Positions 11,326 to 24,300 of a DNA stretch of 64,000 nt are shown in pieces. The notes beneath the pieces are model-generated. The model did not search any database, was not told where the DNA came from, and was given only the letters and a program-made list of their open reading frames with translations. This stretch comes from Carallia brachiata (Eukaryota; Streptophyta; Magnoliopsida; Malpighiales; Rhizophoraceae), in NCBI GenBank assembly GCA_021464245.1, contig JADCRB010000067.1, positions 4,316,974-4,380,973 of the forward strand, written 5' to 3'. Within the stretch, counting starts at the first letter, position 1. Every line of letters starts with the position of its first letter. A program made the position numbers and the translations under genes.

Positions 11326-14300
11326 TCAAGATAATGGATGCCGCCTCCTGCAATTCATGTAGATACCAGTCAAAGACTAGAGTAAGAGAGTTCACATTGA
11401 AGAAGCAGAACCAAATGCGGACCAAAGAGCACAATGGACTCGACCATCCAAAAGAAATTCAAACAAAGAAAAACATCAAATAAATATGAACTATAAAACG
11501 AAAAAGATAAAGTCCACAAGGAAGCTGCATCAGAATACCTCTTTGGTCGACTTCTATCTTCTTCGTAGTCCATCACTCCACCAGGTTCAGAGTAGATCTC
11601 CTCGTGCCCTCGGAACTCAATGTCGGCCTGCTTACAGTGTGTAACTTCTGCCACAACGTAAGTAAGACACATCGACCAAAATATCCCAACAATAATTCTA
11701 CTACAGCAAAGCCATCACTGGCCCCCAAAGATCGTACGAGAAGTCCATGTTGATTTGCATTTAGCTTCTTGCATCATTGCAAGGCTCAATTAGGTAAGCA
11801 ACCCAAGACATTATTTTAACATCTAGCCACATAAGATTCACCTTCTCCCCAAGATGAAATCTCTTTTAAAAATAAAAAGAAGATAGTATACCATTAGTTC
11901 AACATTTTTTAGGTCTATGGATATGGTCCAGTGCGAGCTCTGCCTGGCTATTTAATAATACCTTAATTTTGCTTCATGCAAGATATGGAAAGGAAAGGAA
12001 TTGCCAAATTAACATCCTTTCATGCAAGTCCCTCGTGTTTCCAAAGGAAAAAAGGACCAAACCATAAACTCCTTCCCTCTCTCTCCCCCTCTCCCCCTCC
12101 TATCTATGAGACCCTAAAGACATGCACAGGCCCAAAAAACAAAAGCACAGATTTGCATTTGTTCTATATGAGCAAATGAGGCATAAAGTTGTCCACATTG
12201 ACCGAAATGACTTATAAGACTTGTGATGAAGATGTCCCTGGTGAGATATCATCATTGACAACCAAAAAGGTAACAAAAAGGATAGGCTGCTCTATATGGT
12301 ATGTCATGCTGGTTTTTCCAATTGGATTGAATTCAATGGTTCATTTGAGAGACGAAATTAAGGTCAACTGACCTTGAGGGTGAGGGACTTCTTTACTTCT
12401 TCCACCCTGTCTTCTATGTCCTTGCGGTGCTTCTTGTCCAACTCACTCATATTATCGGCCCATTTTATTTTCTCTTGAATTGATACGAGTAGATTGTCTG
12501 ACGTAGCCAACCTAGACAGCCATTAATATTAGTAGGATCAATACAAATATAAACAAATTCAATCAAGGTGGAAATCCAAGTACGGGAAAGCTTGAAAGAG
12601 ATAAAAGGACTAGATAGCTAGAATGTAACTTCCATTTATAGGCTGCTACGTTAACGAACACTAACTACATCAAAGAATAGTGCCAATTAACTAGAATTTG
12701 CCAAACAGAAAAGCTTTGAAATTGGCAGCAGTAACATAAAAAACCATAATCACTGCAGTTTAAGCATGTAATTATGATATTCAGATTTCAACTTAAAAGG
12801 CATAGCAAGGACCTCAACTGCCATGGATGATAATGGCTGTTTTTGCTATTAGACAGAGAAGAAAACATGGAAGCACATTGTTACCAGCTTGATAATGTCT
12901 GTATCATGTTAGTTAACTGTCCAGGCCTCAGATCCCTCCCAGCAGCAACTTGAACCTGTGGTCCACAAAATATTAAACAAGCTTCAATATACCTGACAAG
13001 GGGAGAGGAAAAAATGCAGGGAAAACCAACAAGGAAACAAATTAAGTTAAGGTGGCGGACACATCCACAGACCTCAAAGCACCTTCGCAGTTGATCAAGC
13101 TTTCCTCTAACTATTCCCTGACAGACAAGAAATAACAGGCAACAATTAGTACGTTGTTCCTTTGTGTTTCTCCCTATTAACAGCTATAATGGTCACATTT
13201 CTCAATCTTAATAAACTTTCTCAATAAATCATAAGAAAAGAGAACTGACACTACAAATTAATTAGATTTTATGAAACAACAAAAAAAAGTAGTGATTTGA
13301 AACCTCAATAACAAAATAACTTTTTGACAGATTATCCCCTTCATGTGTACAGCTAAAGTACCAAAAGCTAAAGGAGATATATAAATGATACTACCACTTG
13401 TAACAAAATCCGATCAAAAGATAGCTTACCGCGTACATGCACTCATTAATAAGAAAATCTTCAAGTTCGCGAACATTTGTGACATCTAGCTCCTGCATTA
13501 GCTCATCATAGGGTAATACCTGGGAAAGGAAGGACATCAGAACACGCAAGCAGAAAAACTTGAAATCATAAAGAGGACCAAGACAGGTAAATCAAATAGC
13601 ATTTTGGAACCAACAAGCACTGGTGCGGATGGCAGGGGTCCGTCACCGCTTAACCAGAGGTCTCGAGTCCGAATTCCTGAGAATGCAATCGCATTAAATA
13701 CTTGCTGAGAAACCTTTACCACCCTTTGAGGTCCTGCCCGGGTCGGTCCAGATTAGTCAGCCCATTGGGTTGGACACTGGACGGTCTCAGACCAAAAAAA
13801 AAAAAAAAAAGCATTTTGGTATTCAAATCATTAAATTGGCCGGAAGGCACTTGTTTTGGAAGATAAAAAGGAAGACTCAGGTCCTGAAGTGTCAAAGTCA
13901 TGTTACATACATAATAGCTTAAGTATTTTTATTTACAATTCAAGTGACTTCAAAATAAGGCCATAGCTCGGCTTAATCTGTAATCTGTTGTTAGGTGACA
14001 ACAACAGCAATATACTTGTGCAATTATAATATAGTAAGAAAATTAGATTAAATAACACTAAGAAGATATCCTGCTGTCAGCAATGTAAATCAGCTAATTC
14101 ACATAACTATGCAGGGGATCAGTAGAAATGGTAAAATACCTTGTTTGTTTCAGCCAGCGTAAGCACAGTAAGTTGCTTTAGCTTGAGGATTTGATCAGGA
14201 ACTAGTTGCGGAAGACGACTAGCATTACCTTCAAATAAACCAATTTAGTTGCCGCATTCATTATAGTAACCAAACAAAAGCAACTGAAAAGAAAAAAACT

Positions 14301-15508
14301 CAATGTGAAGGATTTCCGATTTAAGTCATCCAACTGAACAAAAGAAAAGGGCACATAAAAAATAAAAAAAAATAAAAAAAACTCATAATCAGATAAATTT
14401 TCCATAACAGCAATAACAAGTTGTGTGTGTTGATGTGGCTGACTGTGTCACCTTTTATTTCCATTCTCGCACTTCATCTTCTAAATATTACATATCTTGC
14501 TTCATCTTCCCTAAAAAGCTCTCCCAGTTTTTATACCACTTTTCCACTAAAATCTCGTGTTATGTTCATGCAACAATTCTAAAGCCTTCATCATCTAGTA
14601 AATACATGCAAATATTGAATGTATAAAATAACGAAACCATAAGAAATCTTTTTACTTGTAAAATAAACTCAGCTCCACAAAAAAGGGTTTACAACTTCTT
14701 TTATACTCATTACTGAATTTACTTCTTGTGTTATCTATGACATATACATGACATTAAAGAGGCTGCTATACATATCCTCATACGTACAATCATCACATTA
14801 GCGAATGGAAAACGACCAACAAATAATCCAACTGTTAAGTCAAATCCAACGGGCAGGCTCAGCCAATCCCAGAAAATTGTCAAAACAACATCAAATAAAT
14901 AATCAAAACAATTAACTATAAATTTATGCAAAAACAGAGGAATGGAAAGAAAAGGAAAACAAGAAGTTGTTTTACGCTTACTCTTGTAATCACTCCAAGT
15001 GCCATGTGCAAACAAGCGAAGCAGGTTCAGATACAAAGCATTCTCAGTTTCTTCGAGCTGCACAAATTCATCAGACAATATTCAAAGGCATATATCAAAG
15101 CTCATTTTTATACATATCCAACTTCAAATACTAACCCAAAGAAAAACCCACAACTAATAATCAAGATTATAAAAAAAAAAGGGCAACCCAGCGCACGAAA
15201 CTCCCACAATTGCGGAGTCTGTTGCAAAGAGGCTGTTTGCAGGATTCAAACCAGGTTCAACCCGTTACACCAAGACTTCCCTTCAATCAAAAGAACAAAA
15301 AAGCAAAAAAAAAAAAAAAAGGAGGAGATAAGTTTGAAATGGGTAAAAATTATAACCTCAGAGACGGTGGGGACGGCGAGAATCTCAGAGAAGGCGAAAA
15401 GAGAAGGGTGAGAAGTGGCGTCGACGATGACGGAGGCGACGGCCGAGCCCTTTAGAGCCGCCGCTTGCTTCGTAAACTGATCGATTAGTTCCGCTTGTCT
15501 TTGTTCAT
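11326..15508 (-). CDS. CSN7: COP9 signalosome complex subunit 7 (start codon out of frame by one base)
   Basis: Nine coding exons on the minus strand: 15357-15508, 14982-15057, 14140-14228, 13430-13519, 13073-13117, 12885-12955, 12373-12511, 11539-11627 and 11326-11347, all with GT..AG junctions. They encode about 257 residues, the family's usual length. Diagnostic stretches are [45 protein letters not shown], the PCI-domain [19 protein letters not shown], and the tail [22 protein letters not shown]7 is a PCI subunit of the nuclear complex that removes NEDD8 from cullin-RING ligases. Odd point: the expected ATG (15506-15508) is one base out of frame with the following [11 protein letters not shown], and no other in-frame ATG precedes it after the upstream TAG at 15630-15632. 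A consensus error, non-AUG initiation or a true mutation could explain it. A 3-codon upstream frame (ATG at 15580-15582) is present. Confidence 0.93.
13598..13819 (+). mobile_element. tRNA-derived SINE with 10-bp target duplication, in a CSN7 intron
   Basis: The element body (about 13608-13809) carries box A-like TGGTGCGGATGG and box B-like GGTCTCGAGTCCG, and ends in a run of about 17 A. Identical AGCATTTTGG copies flank it at 13598-13607 and 13810-13819. It lies antisense to CSN7 within the intron between exons 3 and 4. A diverged relative lies at about 31510-31725. Confidence 0.85.
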
Positions 15509-15641
15509 GATTTTTTGATTTTTTTTTTTTTTGTTCGAAGTGAAACAGAGTTTGCGAAGACAACAAGGGCTCCTCAAGGCATTGGAGGAAGAGATTAAAT
15601 TGAAAAACCCAAACAAAAAGGGTTCGATTCTAGAGTAGGTT

Positions 15642-15655
15642 TTAGGGTTTATATA
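15642..15655 (-). promoter_or_regulatory. CSN7 promoter: TATA box abutting a telo-box
   Basis: On the minus strand TATATAAA runs directly into AAACCCTAA, about 135 bp upstream of the CSN7 start. Telo-boxes are common in promoters of plant housekeeping and cell-division genes, which fits CSN7. The assignment is by motif and position only. Confidence 0.5.
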
Positions 15656-15794
15656 GAAAACTGTAATTTGGCGACAGGTTCTTACTGCGGACCGAAAAGA
15701 TCGATGTAGATTGTCAAAGTTTCGTTTTTTTTTTTATTTTTTAATATAAAAAAATAAATCAATTAGAATTTCACATCGTCATCGTTCGAAATTG

Positions 15795-17347
15795 GGGATA
15801 AGTTTACAATTAAATTAATAATTATCGGCTTTTAGTAAAAAAAAAATTGTTTAAATAGAGTTAGAATGTTTACAAATCTGATTAATTTGGGTATTTCGTT
15901 AGATCAAACGTTAATTGTTGATGTGTTATGCATTGTGGATGCTGAGATAATATTAACTAATAAATACAGTCAATATTTAATGTTTACGTGGATAAAATGA
16001 TAACATGACAAATTAAAATTATGTTACTAACTTTTAATTCACACTAAAAAAAAATTAATATTTTGAAAAAAATTGTGGAAAACGTTCAAACATTCTAAAA
16101 AATTTTAAAAATAAACTCAAAATTTGCGAACAATCTTTCAAAATTATTAAAAATTCAAAAATAAATTTAAAGTTTATATAATCATAAATTTCGAAATAGT
16201 TAAAGATAATCCATCAAAGTTTAAAAAATATAAAAAAATTATAAAAATAATTCAAAACTTCTAAAATATAAAGAAATATCAATATATTAAAACATAAAAT
16301 TTGTTTTAAAAAAATATAAATTTCAAAGAATTATATAATCTAAAAAATTAAAATTTTATTACAAATCTAAAATATTAAAAAATTTATTATCAAAAAATGT
16401 TAAAATTCAAAAAATTCATGAATTAAAAAAAAGGATCTAGATGGAAGTTGACAATTCTAATAAAAAACTGTAATCTTAAAATAAAATCTGAAAATTCAAT
16501 ATAAAATTTTTGAAAAGGATAAATTTTGAAAATTAATTTTTCTTAAAAAAATATAAATTTTTAAAAGAATTCAAAAAATTAAAAAAACAAATAATATTTT
16601 TAAAAATAAAAAAATATAAAAAAGGAAAATAAAATTACTGCTCTTGTGAGTTTTTTGGGTTTGGTGATGTTGTAACGGAAATGCCTCTTGTTTATCTTCT
16701 TCATTAAAATTTCTTTTTTTTATATATAGAATTTTCAATTTTCATTTAGATCTATCTTTTTTTCAAATTTATCAATTTTTGGAATTTTTACATTTTTTTG
16801 ATAATAAATTTTTAATATTTTGGATTTTTAATAAACTTTTCAATTTTTAGATTATATAATTCTTTGAAATTTATATTTTTTAAAGAAAATTTTATATTTT
16901 TTAATATATTGAGATTTCTTTATGTTTTTAGAAGTTTTGAATTATTTTTATAATTTTTATTTTTTTAAACTTTTGGTGGATTACTTTAAAATATTTTGAA
17001 ATTTATGATTTCTATAAGATTTAAATTTTTTTTGACTTTTTAACATTTTTGAAATTTTTGAACTTTTTTTCACATTTCTTTTTCAAAATTTTAATTTTTT
17101 GGTGAGAATCAAAAGTTAGTAACTCATTTTTAACTCACCACATCAGTATTAAATGCTCATTGTGTTTGTTGATCAATGCCACATCAGCGTCCACAACGCA
17201 TTATACGTCAGTAATTTATGTTTGATCTAACGGAAGACCTAAATTGACCAAATTTGTAAACATTTTGACTCTTTTTGAACAAAATCTTTTTCATTAACCT
17301 TATTTGATCAAAGCCGACAGTTGCTAATGTGATTTTGAACTTATCCC
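15795..17347. mobile_element. 1.55-kb foldback element with GGGATAAGTT ends
   Basis: The two arms (about 15795-16625 and 16710-17347) are reverse complements over most of their length, with a loop near 16630-16705. The ends read GGGATAAGTT and AACTTATCCC. Outer arms share GATCAAACG/TAACGGAAG-type blocks and long AT-rich segments. Flanking TTCGAAATTG (15785-15794) and TTCAAAACTG (17348-17357) match at 8 of 10 bases, as expected for an old 10-bp Mutator-type duplication. There is no protein-coding potential. It lies 5' of CSN7, within about 300 bp of the start codon. Confidence 0.75.
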
Positions 17348-18059
17348 TTCAAAACTGTATATAAGAAAAAAAAATTTAAAAATAGTTTTAGGTCTTTATT
17401 GTGCCGCCCGAATATGCAATTTAGATAAAGTAACAAAATATAACAATTTATTAATAAAAAACAATCACATAAATATTTTGCATAAAAAATTCTATTTTTT
17501 TAAAAAATATAATATGTAGATGTATACTTTCAATTTTATAATAATATTTATTTAATTTTAAATTTTAGTTTATATTTTATTAATATAATTGTATTTTTTT
17601 TAACAAGTAATCGTATTTCATTGCTGAACACATTCGGACTGCATAGCCGGGAGTGCGAAACCATGTTCTTTTCTAAAAATAATCCTCTATTTTTAATGTA
17701 AATAAAAACGTCATATGGCGTCTTTTTATGTCGTTTTTATTTTTGTGCCAATTTACAGAATAAAAACTGCAAATTTATTAAAAACACGGATAAAGTATTT
17801 TATTGGAAAAAAAATCTCAATTACTTCCACACCTTTAATGTTTTTTAAATTGCGTTTAAAATATTTTTTAAAATTAATTTAAGGGAAATTTTTATCACAT
17901 CAATTTTGTTAACTCTGTCTGAGTGTTGACCGTCCCGCATCGCCCAACCTAGTCGGATATTGTAGCATTTTTCCCCCTTTTTTTCATTTCTTAGAAATTT
18001 CTTTATGAATTTACAAGAAAAACAAATTTAAAAATTAAAAAACATTCCTTATCAGACTT
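17348..18059. other. AT-rich spacer between two foldback elements
   Basis: No gene or RNA is supported. The sequence is low-complexity AT with poly(T) runs. Confidence 0.5.
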
Positions 18060-18559
18060 GGGATAAATAATTTTTTAGTCATAAATCTTTAAGTTTTTTT
18101 ATATTTGAGTTCTAAACCTTTTTAACATTTCATTTGAGTCCTAAACCTTTTGATTTTCTACTAAATCAGTCCATCTGTTTAACGAAAGTGATCAATCTAT
18201 TAAAAAATAATTTTAACTTTACAAAGAATTATTAAAAAAAGATTAAATATATGAATTGAATGTCTTTTCTATAAAAAATATGTATGTTACTTATTTAATT
18301 CGTATATTTGTTGATTAAAAAAATATTTAATATGCATATTTTGTTAATGAAAAAAAATATTTAATTCATATATTTAAACTTTTTCAAATAATTTTTATTA
18401 AATTAAACTCACTTATTAATGGATTGACTACTTTTTGTAACTTAAAGGACTGATATAGTAAAAAATCAAAAGATTTACAATTCAAATGAAATATTAAAAA
18501 GGTTTATAACTCAAATATAAAAAAATTTAAAAATTTAAGATTTCAAATATGCTTATCCC
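18060..18559. mobile_element. 500-bp foldback MITE, GGGATAA ends, perfect 10-bp target duplication
   Basis: It starts GGGATAAATAA and ends GCTTATCCC. Arms are reverse complements through stretches such as TTTTTTTATATTTGAGTT and CATTTGAGTCCTAAACC. TATCAGACTT is repeated exactly at 18050-18059 and 18560-18569. The ends match those of the larger element at 15795-17347, so both probably used the same transposase. The 10-bp duplication points to a Mutator-like source. Confidence 0.85.
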
Positions 18560-18569
18560 TATCAGACTT

Positions 18570-20412
18570 TAAACTTTAAACCTCAGAGTCTAGAAGGAAT
18601 GCTGAGTTTTTAGGACATCTAAGGTGCATTTGGATAGACTAGTGTTCTATTACATAAAATCAAATAAGATAAAATTAATTTATTTTATATTATTTTATTT
18701 CATGTAAATATACAAAATGCACCCTTAATGTCCAATTTACTGACTAATCAAGCCAGCATTTTCTGTGGGCTCAAGCGGCTAGCAAGATCAAAGTTTGAGT
18801 CCCTCGGCAGTGACTAGAAGAGAGATTAATGGCTAAATAATTATAGTGAATTTACTATTGAGACAAGCAATTAGTCTTCAAGCCATCACTAAATGATGGT
18901 CAATTGATTATTGACTGAAAATTGAATCTTTCACGACACCCAAACGACTGGTTAGGACGGCTGGAAGATGGGACGTGCAGAGACTTTGCTAACGCACTTT
19001 TTGGACCGAATCGCTCGTAAGTCTAAACACCATCATTTTTTTTTTGTCATTTTTAGCAATTTTCAATTATCTTATGGGTTCCCTTCTTCCAGTTTTTTTA
19101 ATCTTCGATCTTTTTTTTTTGTCAAAAAAAAGAGAGGCAGCGTCTGATGTGGAGAGGAGGAGAGTGAGAATTGGCAGGAATTCGAACTTACCAACTGCAT
19201 TTGTCAAAGCCTACAGTCCTCAGGATCCGAAGCCTTTGTTTTTGTTCGCAGCAGTAACGTGATTTGATCGCACCAAATATTTGAATTTTGTTGGACATCG
19301 ATTTTTGATGGTAAGTATTGTCTTCCAAAGTTGCGAAAAGAGGCTTAACTGAATAAAGTGATCGAAAATTGGTCGTCTACTGCACAGTTTACCATACCAA
19401 GTTGTGTAAAATTTTACCGATTATGTAGTCTATCTGATGCAGAAAGGGCAAGAGTAGATTAGTAGGCAGTAGCTTATCGGTTTGCTAATCTATTTCCTCA
19501 TATAGAGGGAAATACTTTAATTTGGTTGATTGGCTTAACTCGAAATTTTCATTTACTAGAAGCTGACTATAGTATATATTGGCATATATGTATGGGAATT
19601 TAACGTTCCCACATCCCCTCCTCTCCCCAAGAGAAAATATCGAATACCTGCCAGTCACCCACAATCGAATATCCCCATAATGGTTTTTTCATCATCAAAT
19701 GCCAATTGTTTGTGATATAAAGGCTTCCACCACTTGAATGTAAGGCCCTCATTTCGGCGGGCTATTAGAAATACTACAGTAAATAATCCTGAGAAAAGTT
19801 GATGTTTATGAATAGAGGGCCCTCAACTCGAAACCTCGATGTTTCAACGAAGACAAAACAAATCAGTTGGAGCATTCTTTGTGCATGGCTATAGCCAATA
19901 TGCATGAAGGTAAATGAGTTGGAGAATGGAGCTCCGCTCAACCAAAAGGGTCCAAGCAATCGATCAGAAGAACGCAAAGGATGGCATTTTGCCAACTTGG
20001 GCTTCTTTTTTCTCGTCTCTTGAATCAGACTATAAAGATTTCCACTCGCATATACTAATGACACAATGAAGATTACCCTTTCATATTGAAGATTATGATT
20101 CTTTGTAACTAATCCCATGGATTGCACACATGTGCGAACGGGCGAACCAAATGACTACATGTGCTCTATAGACTGGCAATCAACTACAAACCTGCCTTGG
20201 AATGACCGACCTGATTGTACTGTCAAACCATTGTACAACCTGCAGAATGAAACCTAAAGGATTCTGCAAGTCAAAGCCTAGTGATTTCCAAATCGTAATT
20301 TTCTCTAACGAGATGGATGAGCTAAAGTTCATTTCCAGAACAGAGCAATGTAACCATATTTTCGTAAACATTAATAATGGAATAATACAGCACAGCACAG
20401 CACAGGCCTGTC
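18570..20412. other. Gene-free stretch downstream of the AGC kinase
   Basis: It contains a possible degenerate SINE near 18745-18960 (box B-like AAAGTTTGAGTCCC) and otherwise unremarkable sequence. Bases close to 20412 are probably the kinase 3' UTR. Short open frames near 19044 and 19774 are not recognisable. Confidence 0.45.
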
Positions 20413-23246
20413 CTAAAAGAACTCAAAGTCCAGAAATTTACCTCCAGACTTCATCATATCTGTCCCGACCATTCTTTTGCTGGCGCTTCCTACACCAACT
20501 GGGTCAACTGCCCCAAATTTCCCAGGCAGTTCAGCCTCCACAGATCTTGGCACTTCCGGAGGTGTGCTGCACCTAATTAGAGCCCAATTGACGCCTTCAA
20601 AGAAAGGATGCTGCTTGATCTCGCTTGCGCCCCTCTTCACCCCAAGCCTGTGTTGTGGTTCCTTTACTAGCAAGCCTCGGATCAAATCTCGGCTAGGATA
20701 ACTGGTTGCCGGTGAGTCTGGAAATCTAAGCTGCTGGCCAACTACATTGAATAGTGTTGCACGGTTTCCTGACCCTTTGAATGGGGTTTTACCATACAGT
20801 AATTCATGCAAGAAAATGCCAAATGTCCACCAATCAACTGCACTGCCATGGCCTTCTCCCTTTATTATTTCTGGGGCTAGATACTCGTGGGTTCCCACAA
20901 AGGACATGGACCGGGCTGCAGTGGGTTCTGCAACAAGCTCTGGAAGTGCGCCAGCAAACAACCCAAGCTCTGCTCGAGGCTTTTGAGTTTTCTTCTTACC
21001 CTTTTGAGGGAAAATACGAGGAATAAAGCATGCAGGCTGAATGCATACTGATGTGGGCTCAATACATGCAGGCTGAACACAAAATGCACCACCAGCAGTT
21101 CGTTTTGAAGGATCCGAATCAAATGATGTCTTAATCAGGGTGGGTGAAACAGCACATCTGAGGGAAAGGTCAAAATCTGAGAGCATTATGTGGCCATCAT
21201 CACGAACAAGAACATTTTCAGGTTTCAGGTCTCGGTAGACAACTCCAAGCATGTGGAGATATTCAAGTGCCAATAGCACTTCTGCAGCATAAAATCTATC
21301 AAGGACAAAGACCCGCCTCAATTAAACTGTTATGCTTCAAGAATAAAAAAAAATGATAGTGCTAGTAACGCAACCCAAAACACATGGAGTTGACATCACC
21401 GAATATGACATCTACCATATACAAAAGAAGATAGAACTAATGACCAAACATGTCAGAAGAATGCTTGAGGATCTTTTGCAGTATTTTAGCCTTGATTACC
21501 AAAATTAAAGAAGTAATGTATCAAATTTTGATTTGGTTACCTCAAATGAAATTTGTCTATGTTCGTACTTCTATAGTAAGAAATTCCTTATGAAACTACC
21601 ACATCAGAATTTGTAGTTTGTCACAATGGCAATATATGTTATGGCAACCACTATTAATTATGCTATTCCTATTTCCGTTATGCTTCCATAGGTTTGACAA
21701 CATTTGATGGTGTAAATCAACAGCATTAGCATGCTTATATGCAAGATGCAAAAATAAGATATGACTGCTGTGTTAGGGTGCTCCTTTTCCTCTGTTTTAA
21801 CCCAATTAACTGCACTCCATCTTACTCTATCTCTCTGCCCCCTTATTTTTTATTTTTTATTTTTGTGTGTTCAGCTACATGCTGTAACGGCTTGTAGCCA
21901 GAAAAACACATGCAGCAGTGTAAATGGTCTATCTGAAAGTAATACCTGGCAGCATACTCAGAAAAATGTTTCCCAGGCTGTCGTTGCCTCAGAGTGTGCA
22001 GATCGCCTCCTGGACAGTATTCCATGACCAGACATGAGAACCTGTCGGTCTCAAAATGGGTATATAAAGTTGGCAGAAATGGATGATCCAATAGTTGCAA
22101 AATCTCCCTTTCTGTCTGAGCTCTAGTCAACTTCTTCCTGCTGGCAAGGGATGCCTTGTCCATTACTTTCATTGCGAAAAAACAACGAGTACCACTGAGC
22201 TCTGAAAGATAAACACTGCCAATGTCACCGCAACCAAGCCGTTTAAGTAATCTAAAGTGACTCATTCCTAAAATGCCATCTCGTGCTCGGATGGCAAGGA
22301 TAGCCTTCCACCTAGGATCATTCCCTTTGTGGGGTTTATTTGCACTCCCAGTGAGGTTGCTCCAATTACTGTCATCACTAAGGCCGCTGCTATCGCTTGC
22401 CCGGCTTACACTTGTTTTTGCACTCTCAAGTGAATCCCCCCTAACACTAACACTCCCTTTTGTACTCTCACAATTTCTCTCCATACTAAACATGCCATCA
22501 CTTGTAATAACATCGCTACGATATGTACCGGAACAGCTATGAATAACACTCATAGCTGTGACCATACCAGTACTGTCAATGCTACTGAGTGGACTAACAT
22601 TCCCACTTGGTGGTAAAGAGGCATCCCACACACATTCCTTTTCATCTGAATCAGGTGGAAGGGGAGAGTTTTCTATGTTCTGAGATGCACGAGGAACTGA
22701 GAATGGAGAAGCCAATGCAACCAAATCATTAAAGTCTTCAACCAGGCTTTCTGTCAGTGGAAGGACAGCAGGAGTCAGTTTTTTAGGTGGAATCCTGATT
22801 GACAGATCTTCTAGAAAAGGCCCCTTCAAAGACATACTCTTCATGAGGCAGGGAGCCTCGGATTTCTTTTGACCAATTGGTACATAAACTGGTTTCATTA
22901 GGTCTGTATCAACAGGTTCTGGTGGATGACTAGCCCCAGAGAAAGCACCAGGGCCACCTTCATCAAAGGAGTCACCAATGGCACTGCCGTTGGATACGAC
23001 AACATCAGGAATCGGCTCTTTTTCAACACGCAAGAAGTCTTTTCCTTTCCACGGTCTTACTGGCACAGGCAAACCTGTAACTTGGGAGTCTTGTAAATTA
23101 AATCGAGCCACTGCTTCTCTTACCAAACCTGTTTGCAGCTTTGGCACCTGACCCACTTCTCCCCCTGAAGCCATACATCGATTTGACACCTGCGCAGTTG
23201 TGGGCAATTTACTGGGAAGCACCTTTAGTTCTGGCACCCGTTCCAT
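20413..23246 (-). CDS. AGC-VIII protein kinase, D6PK/AGC1 type
   Basis: Two coding exons, 21946-23246 and 20413-21295, are joined at an AG|GT junction in an Arg codon, giving 727 residues. Residues 1-310 are a long low-complexity, Ser-rich region. The kinase domain starts near 330: [15 protein letters not shown] with Lys360, YRDLKPEN with Asp456, and DFD (474-476) in place of DFG, which is the hallmark of plant AGC-VIII kinases. An insertion between DFD and the APE motif holds several CIEP/CIQP-type repeats, followed by [16 protein letters not shown], the usual PDK1 target site. The C-terminus ends DFEFF, a PIF-type hydrophobic motif. D6PK-like kinases act at the plasma membrane and phosphorylate PIN auxin carriers; others of the class act in polar tip growth. 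Which subgroup this belongs to needs a tree. A likely 5' UTR intron ends at 23288. Confidence 0.93.
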
Positions 23247-24300
23247 GGCAATGTATAGTTACATGGGATTATCTTTGAAGATTAACCCTGCAAATGGACA
23301 TTACAGAATTCAGTAACTTCTTCATCTTCCTGAACATTTAATTTCCAGCAAAAAGGTAAACATTTTTCATTCTTTTCCCTATCATTTTTACAATCGCGCA
23401 TTTTCAAATCATAGAAAGTAGAAACTACACAAGCCTCCAGTTCTAGCATACCCAAGAAGCATGAAGACAATAACCGACTGATCTACGAAAAGTTTGAAAC
23501 CATTGTCCTAAAATCTAAAACTGCAAAAGAGTGCAATCTGTAAGCAAGAGCACCCATGACCCATTTGCCGGTCTTTTCCAGAAATGTCATTTAGGTGCCA
23601 CTTAATTCATATTGCTTCCTGTTTTCTATTGATTCAATTAATTAACTGCCAGCACAATAGCAAAGGACATTTATGCTAAGAAAACAGGAGCGAACAATCA
23701 ACTGGGAAATGTCATTAATCAAGTAGAAGCAAAATCTCTAATACTATCACATAAACACAAATCCTCACTAACTTTTTTTTGAAACCATAAAAACCCCTTT
23801 GTCTGGAAATCTCTTGCTTGTGAAATCTCACTTGATCAAGCAAATGAAACCAATGAATGAATGAATGACCCACAAAAAAAAAAAATGCTTTACTTCACTC
23901 ACAATCAAATACAACACCAGCAAAGAAATTCCAATTATTAACTATAACAAAAGCCAGCGCTAAATGGCAAACCCCAGAGTTGAGTAAAGAAAAAGGAGAA
24001 AAAAAAAACAGGAGAAAATAAAAAATTCCCTAAGCTTGCTCTACTTGCCATTTTTGGCACCTTCCTTCCACGTAAACCCGTCAATTCCACGCAAAATAAT
24101 AAGGCCAGAAGAAATAAAAAATAAAAAATAAAAAATAAAAATAACCCACCAATGGAATTGAAAAAAAAGAAAGAATTTGTAAATGGGGCAGAGCTGGAGC
24201 TTTGGGTGGGTTGGTTTCCAATTGGGTTTTATTAGAACCTTCAGAGCAGAAGCTCGACCTCTCTGCTTTTTTCTGCTTCTGCAGAAGCTTTGAGAGGATT
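23247..24300 (-). other. Probable 5' UTR intron and leader of the AGC kinase
   Basis: On the minus strand TTTGCAG|GG at about 23288 is a good 3' splice site 41 bp before the ATG. A donor-like ATTG|GTGGGT lies near 24150. Between them the sequence is AT-rich and has no coding frame. CT/GA-rich tracts near 24340-24390 could mark the transcription start zone. The exon limits are inferred. Confidence 0.45.

Noticed and set aside
14731..15078. 115-codon minus-strand frame
   Set aside because: Contains CSN7 exon 2 but continues into the intron; only 14982-15057 is coding.
14926..15411. 161-codon plus-strand frame over CSN7 exons 1 and 2
   Set aside because: Antisense shadow across introns and exons of CSN7.
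19044..19262. 72-codon plus-strand frame
   Set aside because: No known domain, low-complexity start and no promoter or splice context.
20202..20576. 124-codon plus-strand frame at the kinase 3' end
   Set aside because: Antisense to the kinase C-terminus and 3' UTR; no family resemblance.
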